In this document: in pieces, positions 1 through 11,119 of the stretch
How the letters are laid out: every line of letters begins with the position of its first letter
Numbering within the stretch: the first letter of the stretch is position 1
Origin: Astrocystis sublimbata
Lineage: Eukaryota > Ascomycota > Sordariomycetes > Xylariales > Xylariaceae
Direction: 5' to 3'
Length of the DNA stretch: 64,000 nucleotides
Assembly: GCA_022453515.1 (NCBI GenBank)
Contig: JAJNNY010000027.1
Location: 310,001-374,000 of the forward strand
The notes under the pieces: generated by a model
Seen by the model: the letters and a program-made list of their open reading frames with translations, nothing else
Database searches by the model: none
What the model was told of the DNA's origin: nothing
Position numbers and translations under genes: made by a program

Positions 1-1065
1 CTGCGAGAGTTTGAAGGGCGTTTTGCCGGGGCTCGTCTTGAGCTTGCTCCTAGCTGGTGACCTTGTCGGTGACCGCTTTGGCGAGACATGCAGATTTTCA
101 TCATCTGTCAGGATGTCCATGATGTCTTGGAAATCGTCAAGAGATGTAGACTTGGTCTGGGGTGGCTGGCTGATCTGGTCGCTCTTCCGCTTCTTCCCAC
201 GAGTGGAAGCCAGAGGCTCCGGACGCGAGGCAGCCCCCTCCTCCCATACCATTATATCGCTGCCAAATATAACAGAATCCTCGTCGGGGGAGACAGGGCC
301 CGGTCGGCTAGCGTAGTCCTCACGCCATACCATCCTGGTGCTCCCAAACACGACCGAGTTCTCGCTCGGCGTGACAGGCTCGGGACGAGCAGCAGCATCC
401 TCTCGCCATAGCGTAACATCAGTGCCAAAAGCGGAGGAGATAGAAGACGTGCCTAAGTTCCCGGCGGTCAAGTCAATGATGTCGAGGGCGGCGGTTTGCG
501 GCGGCGACATCACGCTGCCAACCCGCGGTCCGGACAGAGACGACACCGAAGACCTCGCATTCTGGGCAGATGGCCGGTTCCTGGCTGCGTTCCTGATCAC
601 AGAGGCGGAGTATTCGCTCTCAAGCGAGACAGGGGTAGCGGCTGTCGTGGGTACTGGCGGTACGAGCTGTTCCTGTCGGACAAGCAGGTTTGGTCTCTTC
701 GAATTCGGCTTTGACGCAAGGCGGCCCATGTTCTCTGCTACCGCAGCCCCTTCGCCACCTCCACGCTGGCTCTCCTGCAATCGGGCGTTCGACCCCTTAG
801 ACCCATGGGCCGAGACAGAGGGCCGGCTCGTTTCCCTGGGCAGGACGGGATACAGCTCGGCGGCGGCGGTATCATTCGGGCGTGCGGCGGGCGACAGTCC
901 TGACGTGGGCGTGAAGAAGACGGTGGTATCTTCGGTGGGCGACGACGATGCGTTATCTGTGAGCTCGCGCGAGGAGGGCAGAGCGGGTACGGTCGCCGTG
1001 GGTGTGAGCAGGTTGATATGAGCCAATAGCCACGATAGTTGGTCGTTGAGGTTGTGTCGAGTCAT
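1..1065 (-). CDS. Probable RecQ/Sgs1-BLM-type DNA helicase, N-terminal part (cut by window edge)
   Basis: An uninterrupted 355-codon frame runs on the minus strand from an ATG at 1065 to the window edge with no stop, so only the N-terminal regulatory part is seen and no helicase motif is included. The first residues (MTRHNLNDQLSWLLAHINLL) resemble the conserved start of filamentous-fungal RecQ homologues (Sgs1/BLM, Neurospora QDE-3), which act in recombination and replication repair in the nucleus. The identity rests on that remembered similarity. The rest is Ser/Pro/acidic and probably disordered, with a basic GKKRKS patch near residue 290 (possible nuclear signal) and an acidic LDDFQDIMDILTDDE patch that could bind a partner. 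Residues about 213-287 are three in-phase copies of a 27-residue unit (FGxxxxxWRED...RPxPVxPxEDSVV). The plus-strand frame at 338-1021 is its antisense shadow. Another large disordered nuclear protein remains possible. Confidence 0.6.
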   Translation of the reverse strand, partial: MTRHNLNDQLSWLLAHINLLTPTATVPALPSSRELTDNASSSPTEDTTVFFTPTSGLSPAARPNDTAAAELYPVLPRETSRPSVSAHGSKGSNARLQESQRGGGEGAAVAENMGRLASKPNSKRPNLLVRQEQLVPPVPTTAATPVSLESEYSASVIRNAARNRPSAQNARSSVSSLSGPRVGSVMSPPQTAALDIIDLTAGNLGTSSISSAFGTDVTLWREDAAARPEPVTPSENSVVFGSTRMVWREDYASRPGPVSPDEDSVIFGSDIMVWEEGAASRPEPLASTRGKKRKSDQISQPPQTKSTSLDDFQDIMDILTDDENLHVSPKRSPTRSPARSKLKTSPGKTPFKLSQ

Positions 1066-2391
1066 GAAGACGTGTCGTCGGAACTAGGGTCCCAATCAGT
1101 CTCCATGCGCATTGAAGAATCTGTAGGACGGCATGGGGGGGTCGGCGGTGGTTGAGGGTATGTGTGCAGGTGAGGGGATTCGAGCAATTGGTTGTTGGTA
1201 TTGTGATATTGCAGAAGCGGCGTGTGTTGACTTTGGGGCGACGGGCACGCCGGGGTCCAATTGCCTTGTCTAGTGCGGTGTTTAGGTGGGTGGGCGCGTC
1301 GCAGGGCATCGATGGACCCGCGCATGCCCTGTTGCTGGAGCTGGCAGTTGCACAAGGAAAACAGCTGGGACGCGACACCACATGACCTTCCACTTAAGTC
1401 ACCCAAATCGGGTTAGACCAGGCGCCTACAAGCACACCTCCACGTCTCGCCTGTTTCTGCCCCTCCAACTCAACCAGGCCCGGTGGTGCGAAGGAAAGAT
1501 GAAGGCCAAATACTTGGCATACAATATCACTCAATCTACCAGCTACTAACAGTATCACAAGTAGTAATAAAATCAAAACGAAAGAGCTGAAAGTATCTAC
1601 TAGTCTTGTTCTATAGTTGAGTATGATTTTGCAGTAATTGAATCAGAGCATAGAAAGTTATTCGATATTAAAGATAATGCCGGGTGTTGGTACAAGCTGG
1701 TTGTAGTGGGCCGCCTCCATTTAATTCTCCTCCCGCGGTGTAAGCATTTAATGACATTCTCACCAGCTCGCCGCCACCTGCAGGTATTACTACACCAGCA
1801 AGTATGCCCAGGTGGGTGGGTCAATGATCTTTAAATACTTCCACCGCATTAGGGGGTGGGTACATGAAGTAGATATAGGCAGCTGCATTCATCCACCCAT
1901 GCAAGGGGGAGTCACATTAAATGTCCGGGTGCGAGGTACTACACAAAATAGATAAGATACTTCCAATCAGGTTTTTTTATAGTTTATATAATGCTTATTG
2001 TTTTATTATTACCTAGTTATACAGTAGTTATTTAAATATAGTTTATTAATTATACCATAGTTATTCTACCGTTAAAGGAATATTTATTATACTATATGCC
2101 GACACCTCCCTCCACTCAACTACACCTATACCGGACACTTAATCTTACCCCCACATGCCATGCCACCTTTACAGCAATCAGATCAGGCGGGCAGTGCGGG
2201 CAGTGATGGCAACACTCTCATCCTCTTGAACTGTCAAATTCATTAATCTAGATTATTATAAGTTCTAATAGGTATTTATCTACTAATGTCGTTTCTCATT
2301 CCTCTAGTAGGTATAACATGAAGCATAATTCGTCAGTCCGTCACCTTAAGTAAGTAGGTAGCCAGACTGTGGCCCGTTTCCGAGCGTTCAT
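1066..2391. other. Intergenic region upstream of the RecQ-like gene; holds a decayed transposon-like relic
   Basis: No gene is supported. Small frames at 1062-1406 and 1152-1385 have no recognisable content. From about 1930 the DNA becomes very AT-rich and contains the element relic listed separately, inside an outer inverted repeat (1904-1929 against 2130-2152). Confidence 0.55.
1932..2102 (+). mobile_element. Decayed, right-truncated copy of the 256-bp MITE-like family
   Basis: The stretch starts with CGAGGTACTACACAAAATAG and follows the internal AT-rich sequence of the two intact copies at 14656-14911 and 33403-33658 up to about 2102 (TTATTTAAATATAGTTTATT is shared). The expected right terminal repeat is missing. 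Where the intact copies read GATGAGAC this one reads GATAAGAT, a G-to-A plus a C-to-T change, as expected of repeat-induced point mutation or simple decay. Confidence 0.65.
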
Positions 2392-3388
2392 CTAGCAGTT
2401 ATCGTCCGCATCCGCCTTCCTCGGCTTGTCCGCACCGTTGAAGAGATACATCATCGCCACGATCAACTTCCCAGCCGCCGAGATGAAGATAGCCACGGCA
2501 GACCCGACGGTACGGTAGACGCCGGCGCCCAGCAGCGAGCCGCCCGCCAGCCCGACCAGGAACATGATGCGCCTCGTGCGGGGCCTGTTGCTGGCGTGGA
2601 AGAGCTTCGGGTCGATGATGAGGTCGACCCACGCCGCCGTCGCCATGGCCGTGCTGATCTCCGTCATCTTCATCGAGCGCGACTGCACCACCTGACTGCC
2701 TGACGCGAAGGCAAGCAGCCCGATGACGGTCACCGCCATCGCTCCGTGCGACACGACACCGTACCGGAACTGCAGTGCAGCCGCTGCGAAGACGAGTACC
2801 GATTGCACCAGGTTGCAGCAGAACAGCCATAGCCTCAGGCGGGGCCCGACGATGTGGCTGACCTGGCCCGTGGCCCAACCGCCCAGAAGGAAGAAGCCGA
2901 GAGCTGACCCGATGTTGGCTAGGTAGAACTGTTCGCCGTCAAGCCAGGGTAGGACGAGAGCGAGCAGGAGAAACACGGTATTGCCTGTCTGGTTGGATGC
3001 GAAGCAGTGGTAATCGGGGAACGAGATGGCGTCTTGAATACCGGTGCAGCTGAAAGTGTTATGATCGTCAGCACGCTTTCATCGATCAGAGGCAGCATCT
3101 TACTTCAACGCTGAAGTACGTGCCACTTTTGGACCGTGCCAATTACTCATACTCGGCATTCTGGTCGTCCCTTATATCAAATCGATGGAGGTCTGCTTAC
3201 AAGGTCAGAAGGACTAGCTCAAACTCGACAAAGCCCGAGGGACGGACGTTTTCCAGCATATGCGTCCATATTCGCGAGGTCATCGAATCCTTTTGCGGGT
3301 TGACATGGTTGGATAACGAGTTCTCCGCTTCCACTGCCTCTTGGCTGGTTTTTGATGAGACCTCCGTCATAGTAGGTGTTTCTAGCAT
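2392..3388 (-). CDS. DUF1275 (YoaK family) integral membrane protein
   Basis: Two exons, complement(join(2392..3049, 3201..3388)), give 281 residues; the 151-bp intron (donor GTAAGC, acceptor TTTCAG) joins ELVLLTF to CTGIQDA in frame. The signature SNQTGNT lies near residues 80-86, followed by hydrophobic segments (VFLLLALVLPWL, ALGFFLLGGWATG, LWLFCCNLVQSVLVFAAAAL, AVTVIGLLAFASG, IMFLVGLAGGSLLGAGVYR, VAIFISAAGKLIVAMMYLF). Together with GSQVVQSRSMKMTEISTAMA these match the fungal subfamily of this poorly characterised family. The substrate and function are unknown. The N-terminal 40 residues are hydrophilic and probably cytosolic. A competing shorter donor (GTAAGA, 54-nt intron) was discarded because it breaks the conserved FCTGIQDA joint. 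Confidence 0.85.
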
Positions 3389-6300
3389 TGAGTCTGAAGA
3401 TGTGATGAGTGGTCTCGGCCGAGCTTCTAGTGAATCGTCACTCTAAAAGAGGGGTTGCAAATGTGACGCTTGCAATAAAAAAGACGATGCAAATAGTATT
3501 TAGGAAAGTCAGGGCTTGAAAAGGAGTTATCTAACGGTGAATAGTCTCTACTTAAGTATCTACGAGGGATTCAAGTCAACAAAATGTGTGCAACCTCCAT
3601 GTCCAATAAGCAGTCATAATATAGTCCGGTCAAGGACCGACAACCGTTACGTAGCAGTTCAAAATTTCACTTGACTCAAAGAGAGTATAGTACTCCGATA
3701 GATTTTCGCCTCTGTTTGACAGTCATTATGGCAAGGCTCCACCTACCAACAACAAGTAGGATTGCCGGAGCCTAGCCTCGTTTACGGCCGGTACCGTGGA
3801 CCCATACCGATAGCCTTATGCCGCCCTATGCCGGAGCCGCAGGTCCAGCCACCGACCGGGTCACCACAAACAGACAGTGGACAAGTCAGATTTTCTATCG
3901 CCCAGCCTTGGCTGCGGCTCTTGGTCAGAGGCTATTGGGCGAATCTGGAGCCGTATCTGTCAATACCGAGACCGCACAGTTACACGCGTGTCTGGGCGAA
4001 TTTCACAAAGCTGCACACGCGGTGTGATCAAAGTCTGAGATTGCTTCAATACCAGCTAGTACAAACAACCAGAGCAGCATATTCAACATAGAAAGACTTT
4101 GCGAGTTATGTATCGATTCATATAAGATCCAACGAAAAGGGAGAGAATTAGCATATATTATCTCAGAAACAATATAGTAAATTTGGAGTATTGACTGATG
4201 CGTGGGCAGTTATCAAATCGGTCGATTGTTGTATGTACCTATACCCGGTCTTACTTCTTCGTCCCATCAAGGGGCTATACTTGCCGCATATTCTTCCAAA
4301 TCGAGAAGTTGACAAGTCGTCTGTGTTACCCCAGACTCTGCATCAAAGACGATAAGTCAAGTGGAGTCGCCCCCGAGAGCCGCCTGCTACACCGCAAGAC
4401 TCTGTCCAAGAGTGGTACTGTTTGATAATCCAAGTCGCTGAAGCGAAATGAAAGAGGCCGGTGCGCTCAATGGCTGCAGTATCAATGTATCATATAGTAT
4501 CCGTCCCCTCGGCATAGTCAATCGTGTTTGGTAACGATACAGTGTCACAACTGTGACAACAGGAAGACAGACGACCAAGTCAAGGCAGACGCAGAACCTT
4601 CCGATGCCGTCAGGAATACATGTCTGCTATCGGTCAAGACGGGGTGCTACCGACCTGCGCGTGCTTATCCGATAGCCCGTTGCGCCAGAAGGCTCAAAAT
4701 ATCCCAAGCGATTCACATCCAGCTTGTGTCAGGCCCTGTACGATGTACTGGCAGCAGAGATCAGCAAACGCCATCATTGCAGGAGTAGCATACATACCAA
4801 GTAGCCCAGTCATAATGACGCACGGTCTCCCTGCAAAAGATCACAGGATCCACGTCAAAGGCAGGTATCTAACTTAAACTGCGGCCTAGTAGATAGCTTC
4901 AAGCACATGGCAATCTACTGCGATGCGATTCCCGGCATTGAGGTTCAAATCCCAGGCTTCAACGACCGTCTGCATTAATGATTTACAAGTATAACCAGAC
5001 CCCGAAATCAGACAATCAGCTTATGATGTTCCCAACTAAGGGCAAAAAGGGACAGTGCAATACAGCCTAGAGGCGATCGTCAACATCCTCCTCGCCGATC
5101 CCATCTTCCCGGGAGCGGCTAGGTGCATGCCGGATGCGCCAAGTCCTCTCCGCGGCTTGCGAGATCGTATGGACGACGGGTTGTCCGAGCTTAGTCGGCA
5201 CTCTCAAAGAGGTAGTTGGGTAGTTGGCGGCTCAAAATTACGTAAAAACACACATCTTACATGTTCCTTGGCGCAGAAAGTGGCAAGCAAGATCTCGGGC
5301 TACTCCCGTAGTCGCGTTGGGCGGGCGGCACGACACCCGACCGATAGCCGTTGCTGCTGGTCCTGGCCCCCTGGCTGAGCGAATGGGTCTGGCAAGAAAG
5401 AAACCCTGTGGAGGTAAGTACCTACCCGAGCTACCTAAGAAGCGCGACAACGTTCAACACCCGCTTGCCACAGAGAAAGATGGCTCATCGAGATCGAGCT
5501 TCGGTGCCATGACTATTATGCACCTAACTTAAGTAGGGACTCAGCTACAAGGGAAGATACAGTACCTGCGTAGGTACATAGGTAATTGGTAACTAGGTGA
5601 CATCATGTAGCTTCTGGCGGCTTCAACGTTAGCGTTACTCGTTCTCACTGCCCAGGTGAGCACTAGTCATTTTGCTTGCCGTTCTCCATCAGCCCGGGAC
5701 ATTTATCTTATCTTTTAAGTACCTACACAACTTAGGGAGTGAGGCTCCTAGGGCGTTCATGTGATTTACACCACATCATGACATGCAGTGGTGTTTGGTT
5801 GAGATCAGTATGAATCAATAGCGTCCATATACTACATACCTAGTATAGAACATGCTGCGCATGAAGTGGACTTAGATCCTCAGTGGCTCAGCTTATCCGT
5901 TAACAAGACGAGAGGCAGCCGTTATCTCCATATCTTTGCTTGAATCACTGCCAATAAGAGATGAGGTAAAAGCAATGGAGGTGGCTGCCGCCAATGGCCA
6001 ATGGCTGCGAGAAAAACGGCCTTATCGTTACTTATCAGCCAGCCAAGCCAGCTGGAAAGAACAGTTTCAGCCCGAGTGCCTGGAACGTGGGGTCTCCAAC
6101 CTAGCAGCCAAGAGGAATCCAAGGGGAGCCAAGGGGAGCCAAGCAAGCCTAGCACGAGACCAACGACTCAAAAAAACTGGACAACTTCAACGACGTTTGA
6201 TGGTTTGGTAGATAGATATCTATCCGTATTATGAGATTCACTTTCTTGATGGCTTCATTTCTCGCGTGTAGACAACCTCACTTTCATTATGCCAGAGGTC

Positions 6301-7622
6301 CCATAGAACCTTGTCTGCTATGTGCTGGTGCTGACCAAGGTTGCGGCATCAATGGTATCCACGAAGAGAACGCCGGTTCTTCCGGTCCTTGACGATCTCG
6401 CCAGAAGCAAGCAGAATGCCTGGAACTCGAACCTGGATTGAAGACGATATATACCATCCTTCCTCGGCATCTTACACACCATCTCGAACTGCCCAATGGC
6501 CTCAACGACTTACATGGTAGCCAAGTAGGCAGCCCGACTGAGCCAACTGAATCGAGTGACTCTTATCTCTGGTGGTGGGTCGAGCCCGTACACTACGTAA
6601 CCGCCGGCCCCCCAGTCCTGAGATAAGAAAAGCCGGGGTCTCCCTCGGAATACCTGGCAATCGCTGCCTCTGCCTTGGAGCACAACGCCTTTACCCGAAC
6701 AGACGGACTCTGTGCCCCTGTGCAGATAGTATGGTCTATCTAGCCATCAGGCATATTGTCTGGGCGAGCAATGAGGAGAGACCTTGGCCAAACGCCTCGT
6801 CTTATCTATCCATGTCCAGAGCCAGGAAATAAACAGAGCATCATCTCTTTGCTAGCAGATAGGCTTGCCAATCACCCCTTGGCGCCAGCGATATACAGTT
6901 CTGGGTGGCTTGAAGTGTGAGGTGTGGCGTCCAGTCTGGCCATCCTCTGTTTCCAGACTGGCAAGAAAATCTTACCTTTTACCCGGGAAAACACAGCTTG
7001 ACCTTAGCAATTGACACTCCATATTCGAGGGGACCCGTAGTGTAAGCATGGCAATATTGCTGGTGGTTCCTATTTAAATAAACTCGGCTCGGAAATGCAA
7101 GAACAAATGCTAACATGGCGGCGTAGCATTCTCTAACTCAAGTCAAACTGCTCAGATGCAGAGCTAGGTAACGAGGTTGCTAATCTCGAGCCAGATTTTG
7201 GGCACTCTGGAGCATTTTCCCACTGTCCGTCCTCCAGCCACCAACCAGATATTGAGGCTTGTCGTCCCTTATCTCGGGACTTGCAGCCGCGATCTACGCA
7301 TCTACCTCCGCGGAGACGGTTTATGTGGGCTTAGCGTGAGTTGTTCACAACTCGAGTCCACTCTAGACCTCTTATCCGGAGATGCACCGTAGATGCGCGA
7401 ACCGTCTCAGAATAGACATTGTCGTACTGAAGGTGCTCGGATGAGTGTCATGGACTATTAAAAAACGAAGAAGCCGCTGTTGAATTGAATCCTGGGCCTC
7501 ACGAACTAGAAGCAGCAAAGAGTCGTACGAAGAAGAAGTTCATTTCGGATAACTATCTTGAAACTTGCGAGCACCAATTCAAAATTATATTCAGACTCGA
7601 ATAAACCCAAAATCATACCATC
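3389..7622. other. Long intergenic region without a supported gene
   Basis: About 4.2 kb. The open frames are short, overlap on both strands and show no family motif. A 53-codon frame with a hydrophobic start at 6231-6392 is discussed as a weak finding. Two GATA-type sites (AGATAA on the minus strand near 7268, AGATAG on the minus strand near 7553) lie upstream of the nitrate transporter and could serve nitrogen-regulatory GATA factors, but such short sites occur by chance. Confidence 0.55.
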
Positions 7623-9303
7623 ATGATGAAGATATCGTATCTCTGGGCCACCCCAGAGATCAACCCCGTCAACCGCAAGGCTCGATCAGTACCTATATTC
7701 AACCTCGTCAACATATATGGCCGCGTATTCTTTTTCTCGTGGTTTGGTTTCATGGTTGCATTCTGGGCCTGGTACACATTCCCGCCTCTTGTGAGTCGCT
7801 GTGGTGCTCCTCCGTATTAGTGCCCCGTCCACTTACACATAATTACCAGATAACCCACATCATCAAGGCCAACCTCCATCTCACACCAGCACAAGTCGCC
7901 AACTCCAACATTGTATCACTTGTTGCAACGTAAGTCGTCGACAAACACTCGGTCTTCCTGCATCCTCCAAACTCACACAGCGAATTAGTCTTTTCATCCG
8001 ATACCTAGCCGGCCCCCTCTGTGATCAATTCGGACCTCGCTATGTCTTCGCCGGCCTCCTCTTCGTCGGCGCCATCCCCCTTGGACTCGCACCCCTTGTA
8101 CACGACGCCACGAGTCTCTACATATCCCGTTTCTTCCTCGGTATCCTTGGCGGCTCCTTCGTACCATGCCTGGTTTGGTGCACAGGATTCTTCGACAAGA
8201 ACATCGTAGGCTCCGCAAATGCCATTGCCGGCGGCTGGGGTAACGCGGGTGGTGGTATCACCTACTTCATCATGCCTGCCGTATTCGACTCCATCAAGGG
8301 CCGCGGATACGACGACGGAACCGCGTGGCGCATTACCTTCATCGTGCCCCTGATCGTGGTCATCACGACCGGAATCGGCATGATCCTCCTCTGCCCCGAC
8401 ACGCCCACCGGCAAATGGTCCGAGCGCCACCTCCACGCCGAGCAGAACCTCGAATCCCATGGCGTGGTCGGACAGCCCGGCAGCAGTATCCTGGACGCCG
8501 CATCTGGTGAAACTACGCCAAAGGAAAGCACCAGCGTCATGCAGCGCTCCGACTCGGATGCAGAGAAGCAGATGAACAAGCACCACGGCAGCGGCGACAA
8601 GGACGACAAGGAAGCCGTCCTATCCGACAACGAGATGCTCGACATCGCGCAGGGCGAGACGATCCAGAAGCCAACCCTCCGGAGCCAGATCCAAATCCTC
8701 ACGTCGCCGCAGACGCTATTCCACCTGATCACGTACCTGTGCTCCTTCGGCGGCGAGCTGGCAATCAACTCGATCCTCAGCGCATACTACCTGAAGAACT
8801 TCCCGACGATCGACCACGCGTACGCAGCACAGGTAGCTGCCATCTTTGGATTCCTCAACTTTGTGACGCGGCCGCTCGGTGGGTTCGTGTCCGACTACCT
8901 GTACAAGGTCACGGGCCGCAGCCTCTGGGCCAAGAAGATCTGGGTTGTCGTCTGCGGCGTGCTGACGGGCGTCTTCCTGATCCTCATCGGCGTGCTGGAC
9001 CCCCACAGACTGCCCGTCATGCTCGGCCTCGTCTCGCTGATGGCTCTCTTCCTCGAGGCCGGCAACGGTAGTAACTTTGGCCTCATCCCGCACGTCCACC
9101 CCCACGCCAACGGCATCGTGTCCGGCACCACTGGCGCCGCTGGTAACCTGGGCGGTGTCATCTTCGGCATCATCTTCCGCTTCCAGGACAACGGCACCAA
9201 CTACGCGAAGGCGTTCTGGGTCATCGGTGCCATTACCATTGTCCTCAACCTGCTCCTCTGCTGGGTGCCTCCTGTCCCACGGGGTCAGATTGGCGGCCGA
9301 TAG
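7623..9303 (+). CDS. crnA: Nitrate transporter, NNP family of the major facilitator superfamily
   Basis: Three exons, join(7623..7790, 7850..7929, 7989..9303), encode 520 residues; both introns are 59 bp and keep phase. It should import nitrate (and perhaps nitrite) with protons across the plasma membrane. Both NNP signatures are present: GGWGNAGGG near residue 162 and [11 protein letters not shown] near residue 461, together with [15 protein letters not shown] after the second hydrophobic segment and [18 protein letters not shown] in the second half. A hydrophilic loop of roughly 100 residues (about 218-320) splits the two six-helix halves, as in CrnA/NrtA of Aspergillus. The first of two tandem ATGs is used (7623; the alternative is 7626). 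No nitrate or nitrite reductase gene lies nearby, so it is not part of a visible assimilation cluster. Confidence 0.95.
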
Positions 9304-11119
9304 AGCTGTTCCTCTTTCCCGCTTTTTCCTCTTTATATATGTGCCCATATACAAACCACATACCTTGCAGTGTTTTAGCACTATGCTTTTGATGCACGAC
9401 GTACAATGTGAAGGAATCGAGCCGGCGTTTTGATATTTTTGGATACTTATGGATGGGAATACCTACCTCTTTACGATTTTGTCGATACCATCAGATTGAT
9501 TTAGACGAGGGCATATAATAGCTACGTTAGAATGGACCTTCGAGTCTTAGCAGTAGGAATACAAGGCTGCAAATTGTTGAAGATTTAATTCTGTCGACTG
9601 CAATGATTCGAATCTTCATGTTACCCGAACTTCTTATAACAACTTATGGCCAAGAAAGATGTGTGGTATGCGGGGGTAGCTTGATCACAAATGGTGTGGT
9701 GTTGATACAATTCATTACCGTACCAAATCTACCTAGTCGTGTGCGTGTGTAATAAATACTTACTTTACTCTCTCCCACACGCTTGAACTAGTTTCAACTG
9801 TAAAAAGATGGTTCCATCTTTATCGAGACGTCTGGTGCGAGACGCTTGCCCTTTCCTTGCACATAATTATCCATACACAACAGGAACCAGTAGTAAATAT
9901 ACAGTTGTTTTCTTAAACACTTAATAAACGTTTATTCATTGCACTATAAGTTTATTAATCAATCGTTATTTCCTTAAACAAATATTAGAAAGTGCAAAGT
10001 AATGCTCCGAAGTATTTACTGTATAAGGCAGGGAATAGTACTACGGTAGCCTGGACTGTCGCAATGTTGTTTAGGGAACCGCACAGTAAGTAAGTAGTAT
10101 ATGAATTTCGATCCCTTTCTTTCCTTGCCTGAACTGCGAACACTAGAACCTCCTGACTCATCCATGTCCATCAGCTTCAGATCACCGCAGGTTAATAAGC
10201 GGATGGGAATAGTGCCCTTTTTAATGGCAGTCGGTTCGGCAAGTTACATTCCCCGCCCCGCGAATCATGAATACACTCTCTGTGGTGAGGGATTGATGCG
10301 TCGAGCTCAAAGTGTGCTGCGACACGTCACGGTGGCAGGCTAGGCTCGGCGGTTTAGTTATGCAGGGCAAGCGTGGAAAGGTATGTCTCCAACCTTAAAT
10401 GAGTTGGTCGTGAGATGAAAATCAAATTACAAGGGTTGCAGATAGCAAAATAATAGTACATACAGCACTGGGGGATTTCTCACAGGTATGAAGTGTTACG
10501 GATACTCTCTCAACTTGTTTTTCCGTCTGAGATTTAACATTCACCAACGCACTGTTCATCGTTCGTTGTTCAGGTTCGTTGGCCGTCATTTATATTGTTC
10601 GCACAGGGAAAGGTAGATAGTGTGCGTATGCAGGAAAAAGTCAACCCGACACCATCGAACCGGTGAAGTTAAGGGCCACAGACACCACTTTTACACTTGG
10701 AGCACGCAATGTCTTGATAGAAGAAGAATTTACAAATTATTATATGGATTGGATTTTTTTCATACAAGCTCTATAGAAGACAAAACACACACCCGTTGAA
10801 ATATCCGAGCAGAGTAGACCGGAATATGCAACGAAGACGTGATTATATAAGTGATCTATCGCTTATATCCCCCTCAATTAACTCCCCACTTGACATATTT
10901 CGACTATCGACCTCCCCACAAGCTGACAGTGACCTAGCGTCGGAGTTCGTTTTTTGATATCGTCATTTAGGTTAGGTAGTTGATCGAAGCTTTCTTTACA
11001 TGCGAAGTGAAATTATTTGTAGGTACAAGATCACAAAGCAGACACGAATTAAAGAGAACTCGTCATGTCCTCATGAAGTCGTATCCGGAAGGCAAAACCG
11101 CGCCGTGTCGTTACCAAAT
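9304..11119. other. Intergenic region between convergent genes, nothing recognised
   Basis: It holds the 3' flanks of the nitrate transporter and the GPI protein. The stretch around 9890-9990 is AT-rich. Short frames such as 10101-10343 show no recognisable content. Confidence 0.6.

Noticed and set aside
338..1021. 227-codon plus-strand ORF
   Set aside because: It is antisense to the uninterrupted minus-strand RecQ-like N-terminus, which has a recognisable start and phased repeats.
3060..3113. Alternative 54-nt intron (donor GTAAGA) and start at 3150 for the DUF1275 gene
   Set aside because: It would remove the conserved ELVLLTFCTGIQDA joint, which the 151-bp intron restores in frame.
4946..4960. 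tRNA B-box-like words (GGTTCAAATCCC here; GGTTCGAGTTCC on the minus strand near 6425)
   Set aside because: The flanking sequences do not form a T-stem or acceptor stem and no A box is at the right distance.
8716..9381. 221-codon minus-strand ORF, and 8005-8586 minus
   Set aside because: Both are antisense to exon 3 of the nitrate transporter.
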